From: Fusobacteriaceae bacterium
GTDB taxonomy: Bacteria > Fusobacteriota > Fusobacteriia > Fusobacteriales > Fusobacteriaceae
Length of the DNA stretch: 57,482 nt
Assembly (NCBI GenBank): GCA_017984315.1
Contig: JAGNZR010000006.1
Location: forward strand, 1-57,482
Direction of reading: 5' to 3'
Made by a program: the position numbers and the translations under genes. Under the pieces are notes generated by a model that was given only the letters and a program-made list of their open reading frames with translations, was not told the origin of the DNA and did no database searches. Shown here one piece after another: positions 45,419-53,669 of this stretch (the first letter of the stretch is position 1; each line of letters starts with the position of its first letter).

Positions 45419-45448
45419 AGTGAATTCCTTAAATAAGGTTACTTCACT
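45419..45448 (+). promoter_or_regulatory. Leader hairpin of the reverse rubrerythrin gene
   Basis: AGTGAA pairs with TTCACT and an inner CCTT with AAGG (loop AAAT), ending about 10 bases before the AGGAGG ribosome site. It has no T run, so it is probably an mRNA stabiliser or translation control element. Confidence 0.4.
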
Positions 45449-45467
45449 TAAAATATAGGAGGTTTTT

Positions 45468-46019
45468 ATGAAGAGATACAGATGTACAGTTTGCGGTGAA
45501 ATAGTTAACGAGGGTGTTGAGGTTTGTCCAGTATGTAAGGCTCCTTTTTCTAAATTTGAATTAGTTCAAGAAGGTGAAGAGAGAGTTTGGGCTACTGAAC
45601 ATAAAATAGGTGAAGGTCTTGCATGTGGTGATGAAGAGATAATTTGTGCTTTAAGAGCAAATTTCCAAGGTGAGTGTACTGAAGTTGGTATGTACCTTGC
45701 TATGTCAAGAGTTGCAGATAGAGAGGGATACCCTGAAGTTGCAGAAGCATATAAAAGAATAGCTTTTGAAGAGGCTGAACACGCTGCTAAATTTGCTGAA
45801 TTATTAGGTGAATGTGTAACTTCTTCAACTGAGAAAAACTTATCTTTAAGAGTTGATGCTGAATATGGAGCTACTGCTGGTAAATTTGATATTGCAAAAA
45901 AAGCTAAAATGTTAGGATTTGATGCTATCCACGATACAGTGCACGAAATGGCAAAAGATGAAGCAAGACATGGAAAAGCTTTCTTAGGTTTATTAGAAAG
46001 ATATTTCCAAAAAAAATAA
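45468..46019 (+). CDS. Reverse rubrerythrin
   Basis: A 183-residue protein with the rubredoxin-type iron site at the N terminus (CTVCGE at about 7-12 and CPVCK at about 21-25) followed by a ferritin-like diiron domain with EAEHAAKF and DEARHGKAF (ExxH motifs). This order is the reverse of classical rubrerythrin and matches the clostridial reverse rubrerythrin, an NADH-driven peroxide and oxygen reductase of anaerobes. The start follows AGGAGG. It is monocistronic with its own promoter and terminator. Confidence 0.93.
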   Translation: MKRYRCTVCGEIVNEGVEVCPVCKAPFSKFELVQEGEERVWATEHKIGEGLACGDEEIICALRANFQGECTEVGMYLAMSRVADREGYPEVAEAYKRIAFEEAEHAAKFAELLGECVTSSTEKNLSLRVDAEYGATAGKFDIAKKAKMLGFDAIHDTVHEMAKDEARHGKAFLGLLERYFQKK

Positions 46020-46032
46020 AATAGACTCCCTG

Positions 46033-46058
46033 AAAGTGGCTTCTGGCCACTTTTTTTT
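46033..46058 (+). terminator. Terminator after the reverse rubrerythrin gene
   Basis: AAAGTGGC pairs with GCCACTTT across a 5-base loop and is followed by a run of T. Confidence 0.9.
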
Positions 46059-46156
46059 ATTATCTTATAGACTTTTAAGCTATTTGCAACTATAATTTAT
46101 TAATCATATTTTTATTTTTCATCTTTAAAATTTTTTATCTAAGGAGTTTAAATTAT

Positions 46157-48970
46157 ATGTTAAAAATAATTTCAAAAATAAAATTCTTTAATTTTATTTT
46201 CTTAACATTTTTTTTTATTTTACACAGCACAATATTTTCTGAAAATTTAAAAAATTCACCAGAACTAATTACTGGTACTTTAAACAACAATATTAAATAT
46301 TATATTTTAAAAAATCAATACCCTAAAAATAAAGCTTCTTTGAATTTAATTGTAAACAGCGGTTCATTAGAGGAGAGTGATTCTGAAGAGGGAGTTGCAC
46401 ATTTTATAGAGCACATGGCTTTCAACGGAACTGCACTTTACCCTAAAAATGAGTTAATCAGTTTTTTACAATCTATTGGCCTAAAATTTGGTGATGACCT
46501 CAATGCATATACTACATATGACGAAACTGCATACATTTTAGATATCCCTACTAATGATGATAAAACTATCAATATTGCTATGGATGTTCTCAAAGAGTGG
46601 GCTTTCAATATTACTTTAAATGAAAAAGATGTTCAAAGTGAAAAAAACATTATAGTTGAAGAATGGAGGACAAAACAAGGGATTAAAAATAGGATTTCCA
46701 CATTGAAAAGAAACTCTTTATTTTCTGACTCAGTTTTTGCTAAAAGATTACCTATCGGAACATTTAACAGCATAAACAATATAAATTCAGAGATTTTAAA
46801 AAAATACTATGATAAATTCTATACCCCTAACAGGATGTCTATTATTGCCGTAGGTGATTTTGATCCTTTACAACTAGAAGCGATTATTAAAGACAAGTTT
46901 TTTACACAAAAAAAATATCCACAGGCAGAAAAACCTCAATTTAAAATTCCTAACACATCTGAACAAACTATGATTTTCAGTGATAAAGAGATCACTACTT
47001 CAACTCTCTCTATTTCAAAAATTAAAAATTTATCAATTGAAAATACTGAAAAAGGAGTAAAAGAGAATCTAACACAGCTGCTTTATTGTAATGTTCTAAA
47101 CAATAGGTTTAGTATTCTAAAGAAAAAGGAAAATTCCTTTTTCAATGAAGGGCAAATTTTTTCATACCCTCTTAATAAAGATAACGAAGTTATAGAATTA
47201 GCTGTTTCAATTAAAGAGGATAATATATTAGAAGGTTATGAAGAGATTCTTAATCTAATCAGTTCTTTAGCCTTTTATCCTCCACACATTAATGAATTAG
47301 AAAATGAAAAAAATGAGATATTGTCATCATTGAAACTAGAAGTTAATAACAAAGACTCCATTGATAACTCACTTTTTGTTGAAGAGATAAAAGATGTTTT
47401 CCTTTTAGATTCAGTTTTCTTAAATCCTACCGATAAATATATACTTTTAGAAAAATTATTAAAAGAAATTTCTGTTTATGATATTTTGGAGTATTCTAAA
47501 AATTTTGCCAAAAGTAATAAAGTTACCTTGCTTACTCTTCCGCAAAAAGAAAACTTAAATAATATCACTAAAGATAAAATTTTAAGTATTCAAGAAAAAA
47601 TAAAAAACACTACTCCTTTGAATTTTAATTTTTTTAGTAATAAAGAGCTTGAAACAAAAAAATTGCCCCCAGGGAAAATTTTAAAGAGAGTGGTTTTAAA
47701 TCCTGGCACTAAATTTGAAACATTAAACTACAAACTTTCTAATGGAATAAATGTCATTTATAAAAAAACAGATTTTGAAAAAGATAAAATTTATATGAAT
47801 TTCTTTAAAGAGGAAAATAGTTCTAACTACTCTAAATCTAAGTACTACAACTCTATCTTTACCCCTTATATGCTTATAAATTCTGGTGTTGGAAATTTAA
47901 CCCCTGAAGAGTATGAGCAGTTTAAAAAAGGAAAAAATTTTTCTATAACTCCTTATTTAAGGGATTATACACAAGGCTTTGAAATAATCTCAGATTTTGA
48001 AAATCTTGGAACATCATTGACTGTGCTTAATTCTATAATAACAGATAAAAAATTTGATGACATAATTTTAAAAAATTTATTAGATAAAAATAAAGAAAAA
48101 ATAATAAATCAGGATAATTCACCAATTTTTAATTTTAGTAGAACTATTACCAGCAGTTTGTTTAAAGAGCATTATAGACGTCAACCTTTAACTTTAGATA
48201 ACCTTTCTTCAGTTAATAAAAATGAGATTTTAAATTTATACAAAAATAAATTTTCTAATTTTTATGGATACAATCTAATTGTAGTAGGATCTATTCCACA
48301 AGAGAAATTAGAAGAGTTTTTAATAAATAATTTTGCTTCTTTAAATTCTAAAAAAATTGAAAGTAAAGTTACCCCTTTGAATATAATTTTAGAAAATAAC
48401 AAAACTGAAAAAACTGTTGTGCAAGGAGAGGATGAAAAATCTAGAGTAGCTGTTATATACCCTTATAAAGGGGTTTATTCCAATAAAAACAGAGTTCTTT
48501 ATAACTCTCTATCACAGCTATTAGATATTCTATTGATAGATAAGATACGTGAAAATTCTGCTCAAGTATACTCTATTTATTCTGATGCTTCACTAGAATA
48601 TTATAACTATAATGAAAATTATTTAAGTATAAATTTTACAACTAATCATAAAAATGTTAATGAAGTGATAAAAAATTTAAAAACTGTGCTTAAAGAGGTT
48701 TCAGAAGGGGAGTTTGACAAGAAAAAAATAGATGATATTATTACTAATTACACAATTAATTATGAGACTGAACTAAATAAAAATAGTTTTTGGTATTCAT
48801 ACCTTTATAAAAATACCCTTCTTAAAAATAGAGATTATCATTTAGTCCCTCCCCAAGAGTTAAAAGAAATTTTGACGATGGATGCTCTAAAAGATTTCAT
48901 TTCCAACTCTATAGATCAAGACAATTATATCCAAGTTATTTTAAAACCAGAAAAATTTGAGGCTAATTAA
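46157..48970 (+). CDS. Secreted M16-family zinc metalloprotease
   Basis: A 937-residue protein: signal peptide (about 1-28), N-terminal M16 domain with the inverted zinc motif HFIEH (His82, Glu85, His86) and the third zinc ligand in NIIVEEW (about 168), then three further M16-type domains without zinc motif. The length fits the two-lobed, one-chain M16 peptidases (pitrilysin/PqqL type), which degrade peptides inside a closed chamber. Export to the periplasm or outer membrane is predicted from the signal. AAGGAG lies before the ATG at 46157. It has no operon partner. Confidence 0.9.
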   Translation: MLKIISKIKFFNFIFLTFFFILHSTIFSENLKNSPELITGTLNNNIKYYILKNQYPKNKASLNLIVNSGSLEESDSEEGVAHFIEHMAFNGTALYPKNELISFLQSIGLKFGDDLNAYTTYDETAYILDIPTNDDKTINIAMDVLKEWAFNITLNEKDVQSEKNIIVEEWRTKQGIKNRISTLKRNSLFSDSVFAKRLPIGTFNSINNINSEILKKYYDKFYTPNRMSIIAVGDFDPLQLEAIIKDKFFTQKKYPQAEKPQFKIPNTSEQTMIFSDKEITTSTLSISKIKNLSIENTEKGVKENLTQLLYCNVLNNRFSILKKKENSFFNEGQIFSYPLNKDNEVIELAVSIKEDNILEGYEEILNLISSLAFYPPHINELENEKNEILSSLKLEVNNKDSIDNSLFVEEIKDVFLLDSVFLNPTDKYILLEKLLKEISVYDILEYSKNFAKSNKVTLLTLPQKENLNNITKDKILSIQEKIKNTTPLNFNFFSNKELETKKLPPGKILKRVVLNPGTKFETLNYKLSNGINVIYKKTDFEKDKIYMNFFKEENSSNYSKSKYYNSIFTPYMLINSGVGNLTPEEYEQFKKGKNFSITPYLRDYTQGFEIISDFENLGTSLTVLNSIITDKKFDDIILKNLLDKNKEKIINQDNSPIFNFSRTITSSLFKEHYRRQPLTLDNLSSVNKNEILNLYKNKFSNFYGYNLIVVGSIPQEKLEEFLINNFASLNSKKIESKVTPLNIILENNKTEKTVVQGEDEKSRVAVIYPYKGVYSNKNRVLYNSLSQLLDILLIDKIRENSAQVYSIYSDASLEYYNYNENYLSINFTTNHKNVNEVIKNLKTVLKEVSEGEFDKKKIDDIITNYTINYETELNKNSFWYSYLYKNTLLKNRDYHLVPPQELKEILTMDALKDFISNSIDQDNYIQVILKPEKFEAN

Positions 48971-48971
48971 G

Positions 48972-49012
48972 AAAAACAGGATTGCAAACACTTTTGCAAT
49001 CCTGTTTTTTAT
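48972..49012 (+). terminator. Terminator after the M16 protease gene
   Basis: AAAAACAGGATTGCAAA (48972-48988) pairs perfectly with 48993-49009, with a T run. Confidence 0.92.
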
Positions 49013-49082
49013 TTTAAAATTAATTATAAATATTAATTAGACTTAACACCATTGTCTTCCTAGACCAATCAACTTATTAGTT

Positions 49083-49403
49083 TCAACACCCGTCTCCACT
49101 AAGTATTGCTTCTAATCCACCTTCTAAAGAGAATACATTTGTAAACCCTTTTTCCCTCATTAATAATGCAGCTTTAATAGATCTTACTCCGTGAGAGCAG
49201 TAGATAAGTATTTTTGTATCTTTATCTAGCTCTTCCTCTTCTATTATTTCTATAAATTTATTATTGAAAGGGATATTATACACATCATCTGAAATTGGAG
49301 GGTTTTCCTCTAACTCCTCTTCTGTTCTTACATCAATTATAATAGCATCATCATCCATTATAATCTCTAACGCTTTATTTTTATCTAAAGATATATTTTC
49401 CAT
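49083..49403 (-). CDS. Rhodanese-like domain protein
   Basis: A 106-residue single rhodanese domain with the N-terminal IDVRTEEELEENPP strand, active cysteine in IYCSHGVRSIKAA (about residue 70) and the ending GGLEAI. It probably handles persulfide sulfur in the cytoplasm; partner unknown. The C terminus GDGC has a second cysteine. It is a single gene. Confidence 0.85.
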   Translation of the reverse strand: MENISLDKNKALEIIMDDDAIIIDVRTEEELEENPPISDDVYNIPFNNKFIEIIEEEELDKDTKILIYCSHGVRSIKAALLMREKGFTNVFSLEGGLEAILSGDGC

Positions 49404-49449
49404 TTTATCACTCCCTGGTTCCTAAATAATATCTAGGTTAATATATTAA

Positions 49450-49495
49450 AATACAATAACCTCTCTCTATTTTAACATAGAAAGAGGTTATTGAA
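49450..49495 (-). terminator. Terminator after the OmpA-family lipoprotein gene
   Basis: A 17-bp stem with one G-U pair, CAATAACCTCTTTCTAT against ATAGAGAGAGGTTATTG (49454-49493), on the minus strand downstream of the lipoprotein stop. Confidence 0.8.
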
Positions 49496-49533
49496 AACTT
49501 TATATTCAATTTCAAATATAAATATTTATTAGA

Positions 49534-50073
49534 TTAGTATGCTCTAGAAACTATGAACTCAACTCTTCTATTTTGAGATCTTCCTTCTTCTGTAGTGTTA
49601 GAAGCTACTGGCTCGCTTTCTCCGTATCCTTCTACAGTTACATGGTTAGCATCTACATTTCTAGTTATTAAGTACTCTTTTATAGCTTTTGATCTATCTA
49701 ATGATAAAACTAAGTTATGATTTTCAGAACCTAAGTTACAAGTATATCCATCAATTTTTATTCTGATATCAGGATTCTCTTCTAAAGCTTTTGCTAATGT
49801 ATTTAAGTTAGGTTTTACTCTGTTTTTTACTTGAGATTTGTTTAAATCAAATAATACGCTCTCTTCCATACTTAAAATTAAGTTATTTCCTTCTCTTCTG
49901 ATAGTTACACCATCTTGGTTAAATATGATGATATCCTCTAAGTCTCTTCTGTTAGCATTTACATCTTCCATTTTTAAATTATCTTTAGAATTGATGTTTA
50001 ATCCTTTTACATCGCCAGAAGAACACCCTCCTAATACTGCTAAAATACTTGTTAAAACTAATAATTTTTTCAT
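49534..50073 (-). CDS. OmpA-family peptidoglycan-binding lipoprotein
   Basis: A 179-residue protein: signal peptide with lipobox (LGGCSSG) and a C-terminal OmpA domain (about 75-178) with FDLNKSQVK, the peptidoglycan-contact pattern LSLDRSKAIKEYL, and GESEPVASNTTEEGRSQNRRVEF. It is Pal-like and would anchor the outer membrane to peptidoglycan. It lies just downstream of the L,D-transpeptidase gene on the same strand (32 bases), suggesting a joint role in cell-wall to envelope linkage. Confidence 0.92.
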   Translation of the reverse strand: MKKLLVLTSILAVLGGCSSGDVKGLNINSKDNLKMEDVNANRRDLEDIIIFNQDGVTIRREGNNLILSMEESVLFDLNKSQVKNRVKPNLNTLAKALEENPDIRIKIDGYTCNLGSENHNLVLSLDRSKAIKEYLITRNVDANHVTVEGYGESEPVASNTTEEGRSQNRRVEFIVSRAY

Positions 50074-50105
50074 TTTTCCCCCTTGTTACAAAAATATATA
50101 TAATT

Positions 50106-51350
50106 TTAAAAAATTACAAACAACACATTATCTTTTATTACCTGTTCATTTTGTGAATTATTCAACTTATTATTAAGTATCCATCTAAAAACGAAACTTG
50201 CATGATCCTCATTAGTTCTTATACATTTTCTTGTTCCTGATACTGTCCCTAATGTCCACTCTTTTAAGCTCACAAAGTACTCTTTATTTATCTCTTCTTC
50301 ATAATTTAGAGGAGTTCCATGCAGATACCCTCCACCAGAAAATCTAGTTGCATATTTTGCATACCCTTCTTTATTTCCGATCTCTCCATTATAAAGCATC
50401 TCAAATTTTGAAACAGCTGCCATAAAATATCCTCTTGGTGTTTCAAATCCTAATTGGCTCTCTATTCCAGTCTTGCTGTATACATAAGATATTATTGTCC
50501 ATTTTCCATCTATCTTTTCATATATTATCATATTTTGATTTTTTATATCAATTGCTATAGCTTTATTTATAGGAGAGTTATTTAATTTAGGATCAGCTAC
50601 AAAATTGCTGCTATTTGAGTCTAAATAAGGCTCTGGAATTGATAAAGCTTTCACTTTAGATTTATTCCCCTCTTTATAAATAATTTTAACTATTGATCTG
50701 TCTGGAATATATATTGCTTCCCCTTTATATGTTGCAGAAATATTTTGATCTAGAGAAACACCATATTTATCTTTACTTCTTTTAAAATCTACATTGTTGG
50801 GATTAGGGGAATAAGAATTTACTACTGCTAGTGTTTCACCATTCTCTCTCGCTTCTTTAACAAAATTTTCTACTTTTTCTATATGTTCAAGTGTTTTTTG
50901 AAATTGGAACACTCTTTTTTCAGCCATCGGTGCATAAACATAGCCGATATTACCTTTTAAATCCTTAACTTTATACCACTTTGTTCCACCTTTTTGCTCT
51001 ACTACACCTAAAAGTTCTAATCTCTCATAGTATTCACATTTTCTAACAACTGGAACATTTGTTGCCGGTCTTTCCATTATTTTAGCATTCAAAGTTTTTA
51101 TAAAAATATAATTTAATAACTTTGGGTGCCCCCCTTCAAACTTCTCTTGAACTGGTATATAACCTGGGATTGTATTTTCATATTTTTCTTTAAATATCAA
51201 TTTACTCTGCGGATCGTAATTTGGATCTGACATCTCTTTTGTTAATAATGAATCTGCAGGTTTTTTATTATTATTCACACAAGCAAAATTTGTCGCCATA
51301 ATCATCAAAAATCCTAAAATTAGAAATGATTCTTTAATTTTTTTTAGCAT
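50106..51350 (-). CDS. L,D-transpeptidase (YkuD-type) lipoprotein with SH3-like domain
   Basis: About 414 residues. Signal peptide and lipobox (TNFACVNN) at the N terminus, an SH3-like region (about 85-135, TNVPVVRKCEYYERLELLGVVEQKGG), then a C-terminal catalytic domain (about 255-400) with GYLHGTPLN and SGTRKCIRT, matching the HG...S..C(V/I)R signature with the catalytic cysteine. Such enzymes make 3-3 crosslinks or tether lipoproteins to peptidoglycan. The ATG at 51350 has AGGAG 7 bases upstream; the ATG at 51371 lacks a site. Confidence 0.85.
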   Translation of the reverse strand: MLKKIKESFLILGFLMIMATNFACVNNNKKPADSLLTKEMSDPNYDPQSKLIFKEKYENTIPGYIPVQEKFEGGHPKLLNYIFIKTLNAKIMERPATNVPVVRKCEYYERLELLGVVEQKGGTKWYKVKDLKGNIGYVYAPMAEKRVFQFQKTLEHIEKVENFVKEARENGETLAVVNSYSPNPNNVDFKRSKDKYGVSLDQNISATYKGEAIYIPDRSIVKIIYKEGNKSKVKALSIPEPYLDSNSSNFVADPKLNNSPINKAIAIDIKNQNMIIYEKIDGKWTIISYVYSKTGIESQLGFETPRGYFMAAVSKFEMLYNGEIGNKEGYAKYATRFSGGGYLHGTPLNYEEEINKEYFVSLKEWTLGTVSGTRKCIRTNEDHASFVFRWILNNKLNNSQNEQVIKDNVLFVIF

Positions 51351-51458
51351 TATATTACTCCTAGTTTCCAATATATATTTTTTTATTCATAGTACCGTCT
51401 TTCTATTTATTTTCGAATCAAGATGGCACAGTCTTAATTGTATCACAAATAATAAATG

Positions 51459-51518
51459 TTGCAATTATTTTTTATATTCTAATTAATTTTTTTTATGTTC
51501 TGATTAATTTTTTATACT
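51459..51518 (+). repeat. Short tandem direct repeats before the DedA-like gene
   Basis: TTCTAATTAATTTTTTTTATG (51477-51497) and TTCTGATTAATTTTTTATACT (51498-51518) are adjacent 21-base near copies. A third degenerate copy lies at 51459-51476. They end ten bases before the -35 element. Confidence 0.5.
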
Positions 51519-51527
51519 CTACATTAT

Positions 51528-51556
51528 TTGTACATTAATCTAGAATATGATATACT
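51528..51556 (+). promoter_or_regulatory. Promoter of the DedA-like gene
   Basis: TTGTAC (51528-51533), 17-base spacer, TATACT (51551-51556) with an extended TG at 51548-51549. Confidence 0.7.
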
Positions 51557-51596
51557 TTAAACATAACTTTTTTATAATTATTTTTAAGGAGTATTT

Positions 51597-52244
51597 ATGT
51601 CTAATTTTATATCTAATTTTAATGAAAAAGCACTTATCTTTTCACAAAATAATATCTTATCAGGATTTATTATTTTATTTATATGGACATTTGCTGAATC
51701 TTCTTTTTTCCCAATTCCACCTGATTTTGTTATGTGGGGATTAGTTCATGCAAATCCAGATCTTTGGTACATCTATGCTTCCGTTGTTACTTTAGCTTCT
51801 GTTACTGGTGCACTATTTGGTTACTTTATCGGTGATAAAGCTGGAAGACCATTTTTAAAAAAATTTTTAAAAGGTACTCCAGAAGAAAAAGATGAAAAAT
51901 TATCTAAAGTTGAAAATTTATTCAGAGATTATGAAAATATGGCAATACTTATCGCTGCTTTAACTCCTATCCCTTACAAAGTATTTACAATTATGGGGGG
52001 AATTATTGAGATGCCTATTAAAGGTTTTATTTTTTGGTCTATAATAGGTAGAGGTCTCAGATTTTTTTTAGGAGCTTACCTATTCAACGTTATTGCTAAG
52101 AATGACAATTTAGGTGTATACATAAAATCAAATATTGAACTTATTTTCATAGCAATTGGAATTGTTTTCTTAATTGGATTTTGTATTCAGATATACATGA
52201 AAAAGAAGAAAGAAAAAAACAGTAAAGAAAAAAATAAATTTTAA
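51597..52244 (+). CDS. SNARE-associated/DedA-family-like membrane protein
   Basis: A 215-residue membrane protein: a short helix (about 20-40) and the VTT/DedA-type core GALFGYFIGDKAGRPFLKKFLKGTPEEK, LTPIPYKVFTIMGGIIEMPIKGF and WSIIGRGLRFFLGAYL, with a last helix (about 180-203) and a lysine-rich tail. The family is linked to lipid scrambling or envelope stress, and some members are YqaA/YdjX-like. AAGGAG precedes the ATG. It may be cotranscribed with the next two genes (18- and 27-base gaps). Confidence 0.82.
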   Translation: MSNFISNFNEKALIFSQNNILSGFIILFIWTFAESSFFPIPPDFVMWGLVHANPDLWYIYASVVTLASVTGALFGYFIGDKAGRPFLKKFLKGTPEEKDEKLSKVENLFRDYENMAILIAALTPIPYKVFTIMGGIIEMPIKGFIFWSIIGRGLRFFLGAYLFNVIAKNDNLGVYIKSNIELIFIAIGIVFLIGFCIQIYMKKKKEKNSKEKNKF

Positions 52245-52271
52245 ATTTTAATAGATTAAGAGGTGTCTCTT

Positions 52272-52874
52272 TTGTTTGAATATACTATAAAAAGAAAGAA
52301 TATTAAAAATATTATTTTAAAAATAAATCGCAAAGGGGACATAATTGTCAGCGCTCCTTTAAAAATATCTAAAGCATCTCTCGATAAATTTATAATTAGC
52401 AACACTCAGTGGATAAAAGAAAAATTAACCAAAATCACTCTTAATCCCCCTCATTTTTCCCCAGTTAACTCAGAGTTTATCTATTTATTTGGTGAAAAAA
52501 TTGATTTGCCTGAAAATTTTCCAAATAATCTAGAAGAAAAAAAAATATTTTTATCAAATTATTATAAAAATAAATCTATTGAACTAGTTACTCCTATTAT
52601 AGAACATTTTCTAAAAATTACAGGTTTGACTATGGAACATTTAACTTTTAGAGTTATGAGGACTCGATGGGGGAGCTGTAACAGCAGTAAAAAATATATT
52701 AATATTAACTCTATTTTAGTAGCTAGCCCTTTAGAATCGATTGAATACATTGCTTTGCATGAAATAGCACATTTACACTTCCCACACCATAAAAAAGAGT
52801 TTTGGAATTTTATTTCTAAATATATGCCTGATTGGGAAATTAGAAAAAAACAATTAATTTTTTTTGAACTATAA
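52272..52874 (+). CDS. YgjP-like (DUF45/WLM) zinc metallopeptidase-type protein
   Basis: About 200 residues with the C-terminal zinc motif ALHEIAHLHFPHH (HExxH plus downstream His) and the preceding segment TRWGSCNSSKKYININ typical of the YgjP/SprT-like group. Family members are small soluble proteins of uncertain target. The frame opens at a GTG at 52263, but that GTG is within the ribosome site GAGGTG, so TTG at 52272 (6 bases away) is more likely. It lies between the DedA-like and HAD genes. Confidence 0.85.
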   Translation: MFEYTIKRKNIKNIILKINRKGDIIVSAPLKISKASLDKFIISNTQWIKEKLTKITLNPPHFSPVNSEFIYLFGEKIDLPENFPNNLEEKKIFLSNYYKNKSIELVTPIIEHFLKITGLTMEHLTFRVMRTRWGSCNSSKKYININSILVASPLESIEYIALHEIAHLHFPHHKKEFWNFISKYMPDWEIRKKQLIFFEL

Positions 52875-52901
52875 TTTTTTTACTCTAGGAGGTTTTAATT
52901 T

Positions 52902-53621
52902 ATGATTGCAGCATTTTTTGATATCGATGGTACAATTTATAGAAATTCTCTATTGATTGAACATTTTAAAAAATTAATAAAATATGAATTAGTGGACATT
53001 ACAAAATATGAAGAGTGCGTAAAAACTTCATTTAAACTTTGGGATGAGAGAAAAGGGGATTATGATGATTATCTTCTTGATTTGACTGAAACTTATGTCT
53101 CTGTTATTGCAGGTTTATCTGTACAATATAATAACTTTATTGCTGACAGAGTTGTTGACTTGAAAGGTGACAGAGTTTATAGATATACTCGTGACAGAAT
53201 TGATTGGCATCTTAATGAAGGGCATGTTGTTATTTTCATATCTGGAAGCCCTGATTTTTTAGTTGAAAGAATGGCTAAAAAGATGAATGTAACTGATTTT
53301 GCAGGTTCTACATACATTTTTAAAGATGATAAGCTTACAGGAGAAGTTTTACCTATGTGGGACACTCCTAATAAGATAAAAGCTATTAACCACTTTTGTC
53401 AAAAATACAATATTGATTTAGATAAAAGTTATGCTTACGGTGATACTAATGGGGATTTTGGCATGTTTACTCTTGTTGGTAATCCAAAAGCTGTTAACCC
53501 TTCTAAAGAGCTTATTCATAATATAAAAAGTGACAATAATTTAAAAAACCGTTGTGAAATAATAATTGAAAGAAAAGATGTAATCTATCATCTTTCCCCT
53601 TCAGATATTGATGTTGAATAA
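52902..53621 (+). CDS. HAD-IB family hydrolase (SerB-like)
   Basis: A 239-residue HAD protein. Catalytic aspartates are in FFDIDGTIYRNSLL at the N terminus, with an SGSPDFLVERMAKKM (motif II) and a YAYGDTNGDFGMF segment (motif IV). This pattern is typical of the HAD-IB group of phosphoserine phosphatase-like enzymes. The substrate is unknown. The ATG at 52902 follows AGGAGG. Confidence 0.88.
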   Translation: MIAAFFDIDGTIYRNSLLIEHFKKLIKYELVDITKYEECVKTSFKLWDERKGDYDDYLLDLTETYVSVIAGLSVQYNNFIADRVVDLKGDRVYRYTRDRIDWHLNEGHVVIFISGSPDFLVERMAKKMNVTDFAGSTYIFKDDKLTGEVLPMWDTPNKIKAINHFCQKYNIDLDKSYAYGDTNGDFGMFTLVGNPKAVNPSKELIHNIKSDNNLKNRCEIIIERKDVIYHLSPSDIDVE

Positions 53622-53661
53622 AAAAATGGAGTTCTTAATTTTTTAGAACTCCATTTTTTTA
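53621..53661. terminator. Bidirectional terminator between the two HAD genes
   Basis: AAAAAATGGAGTTCT (53621-53635) pairs perfectly with 53645-53659. Confidence 0.9.
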
Positions 53662-53669
53662 TAATTATT

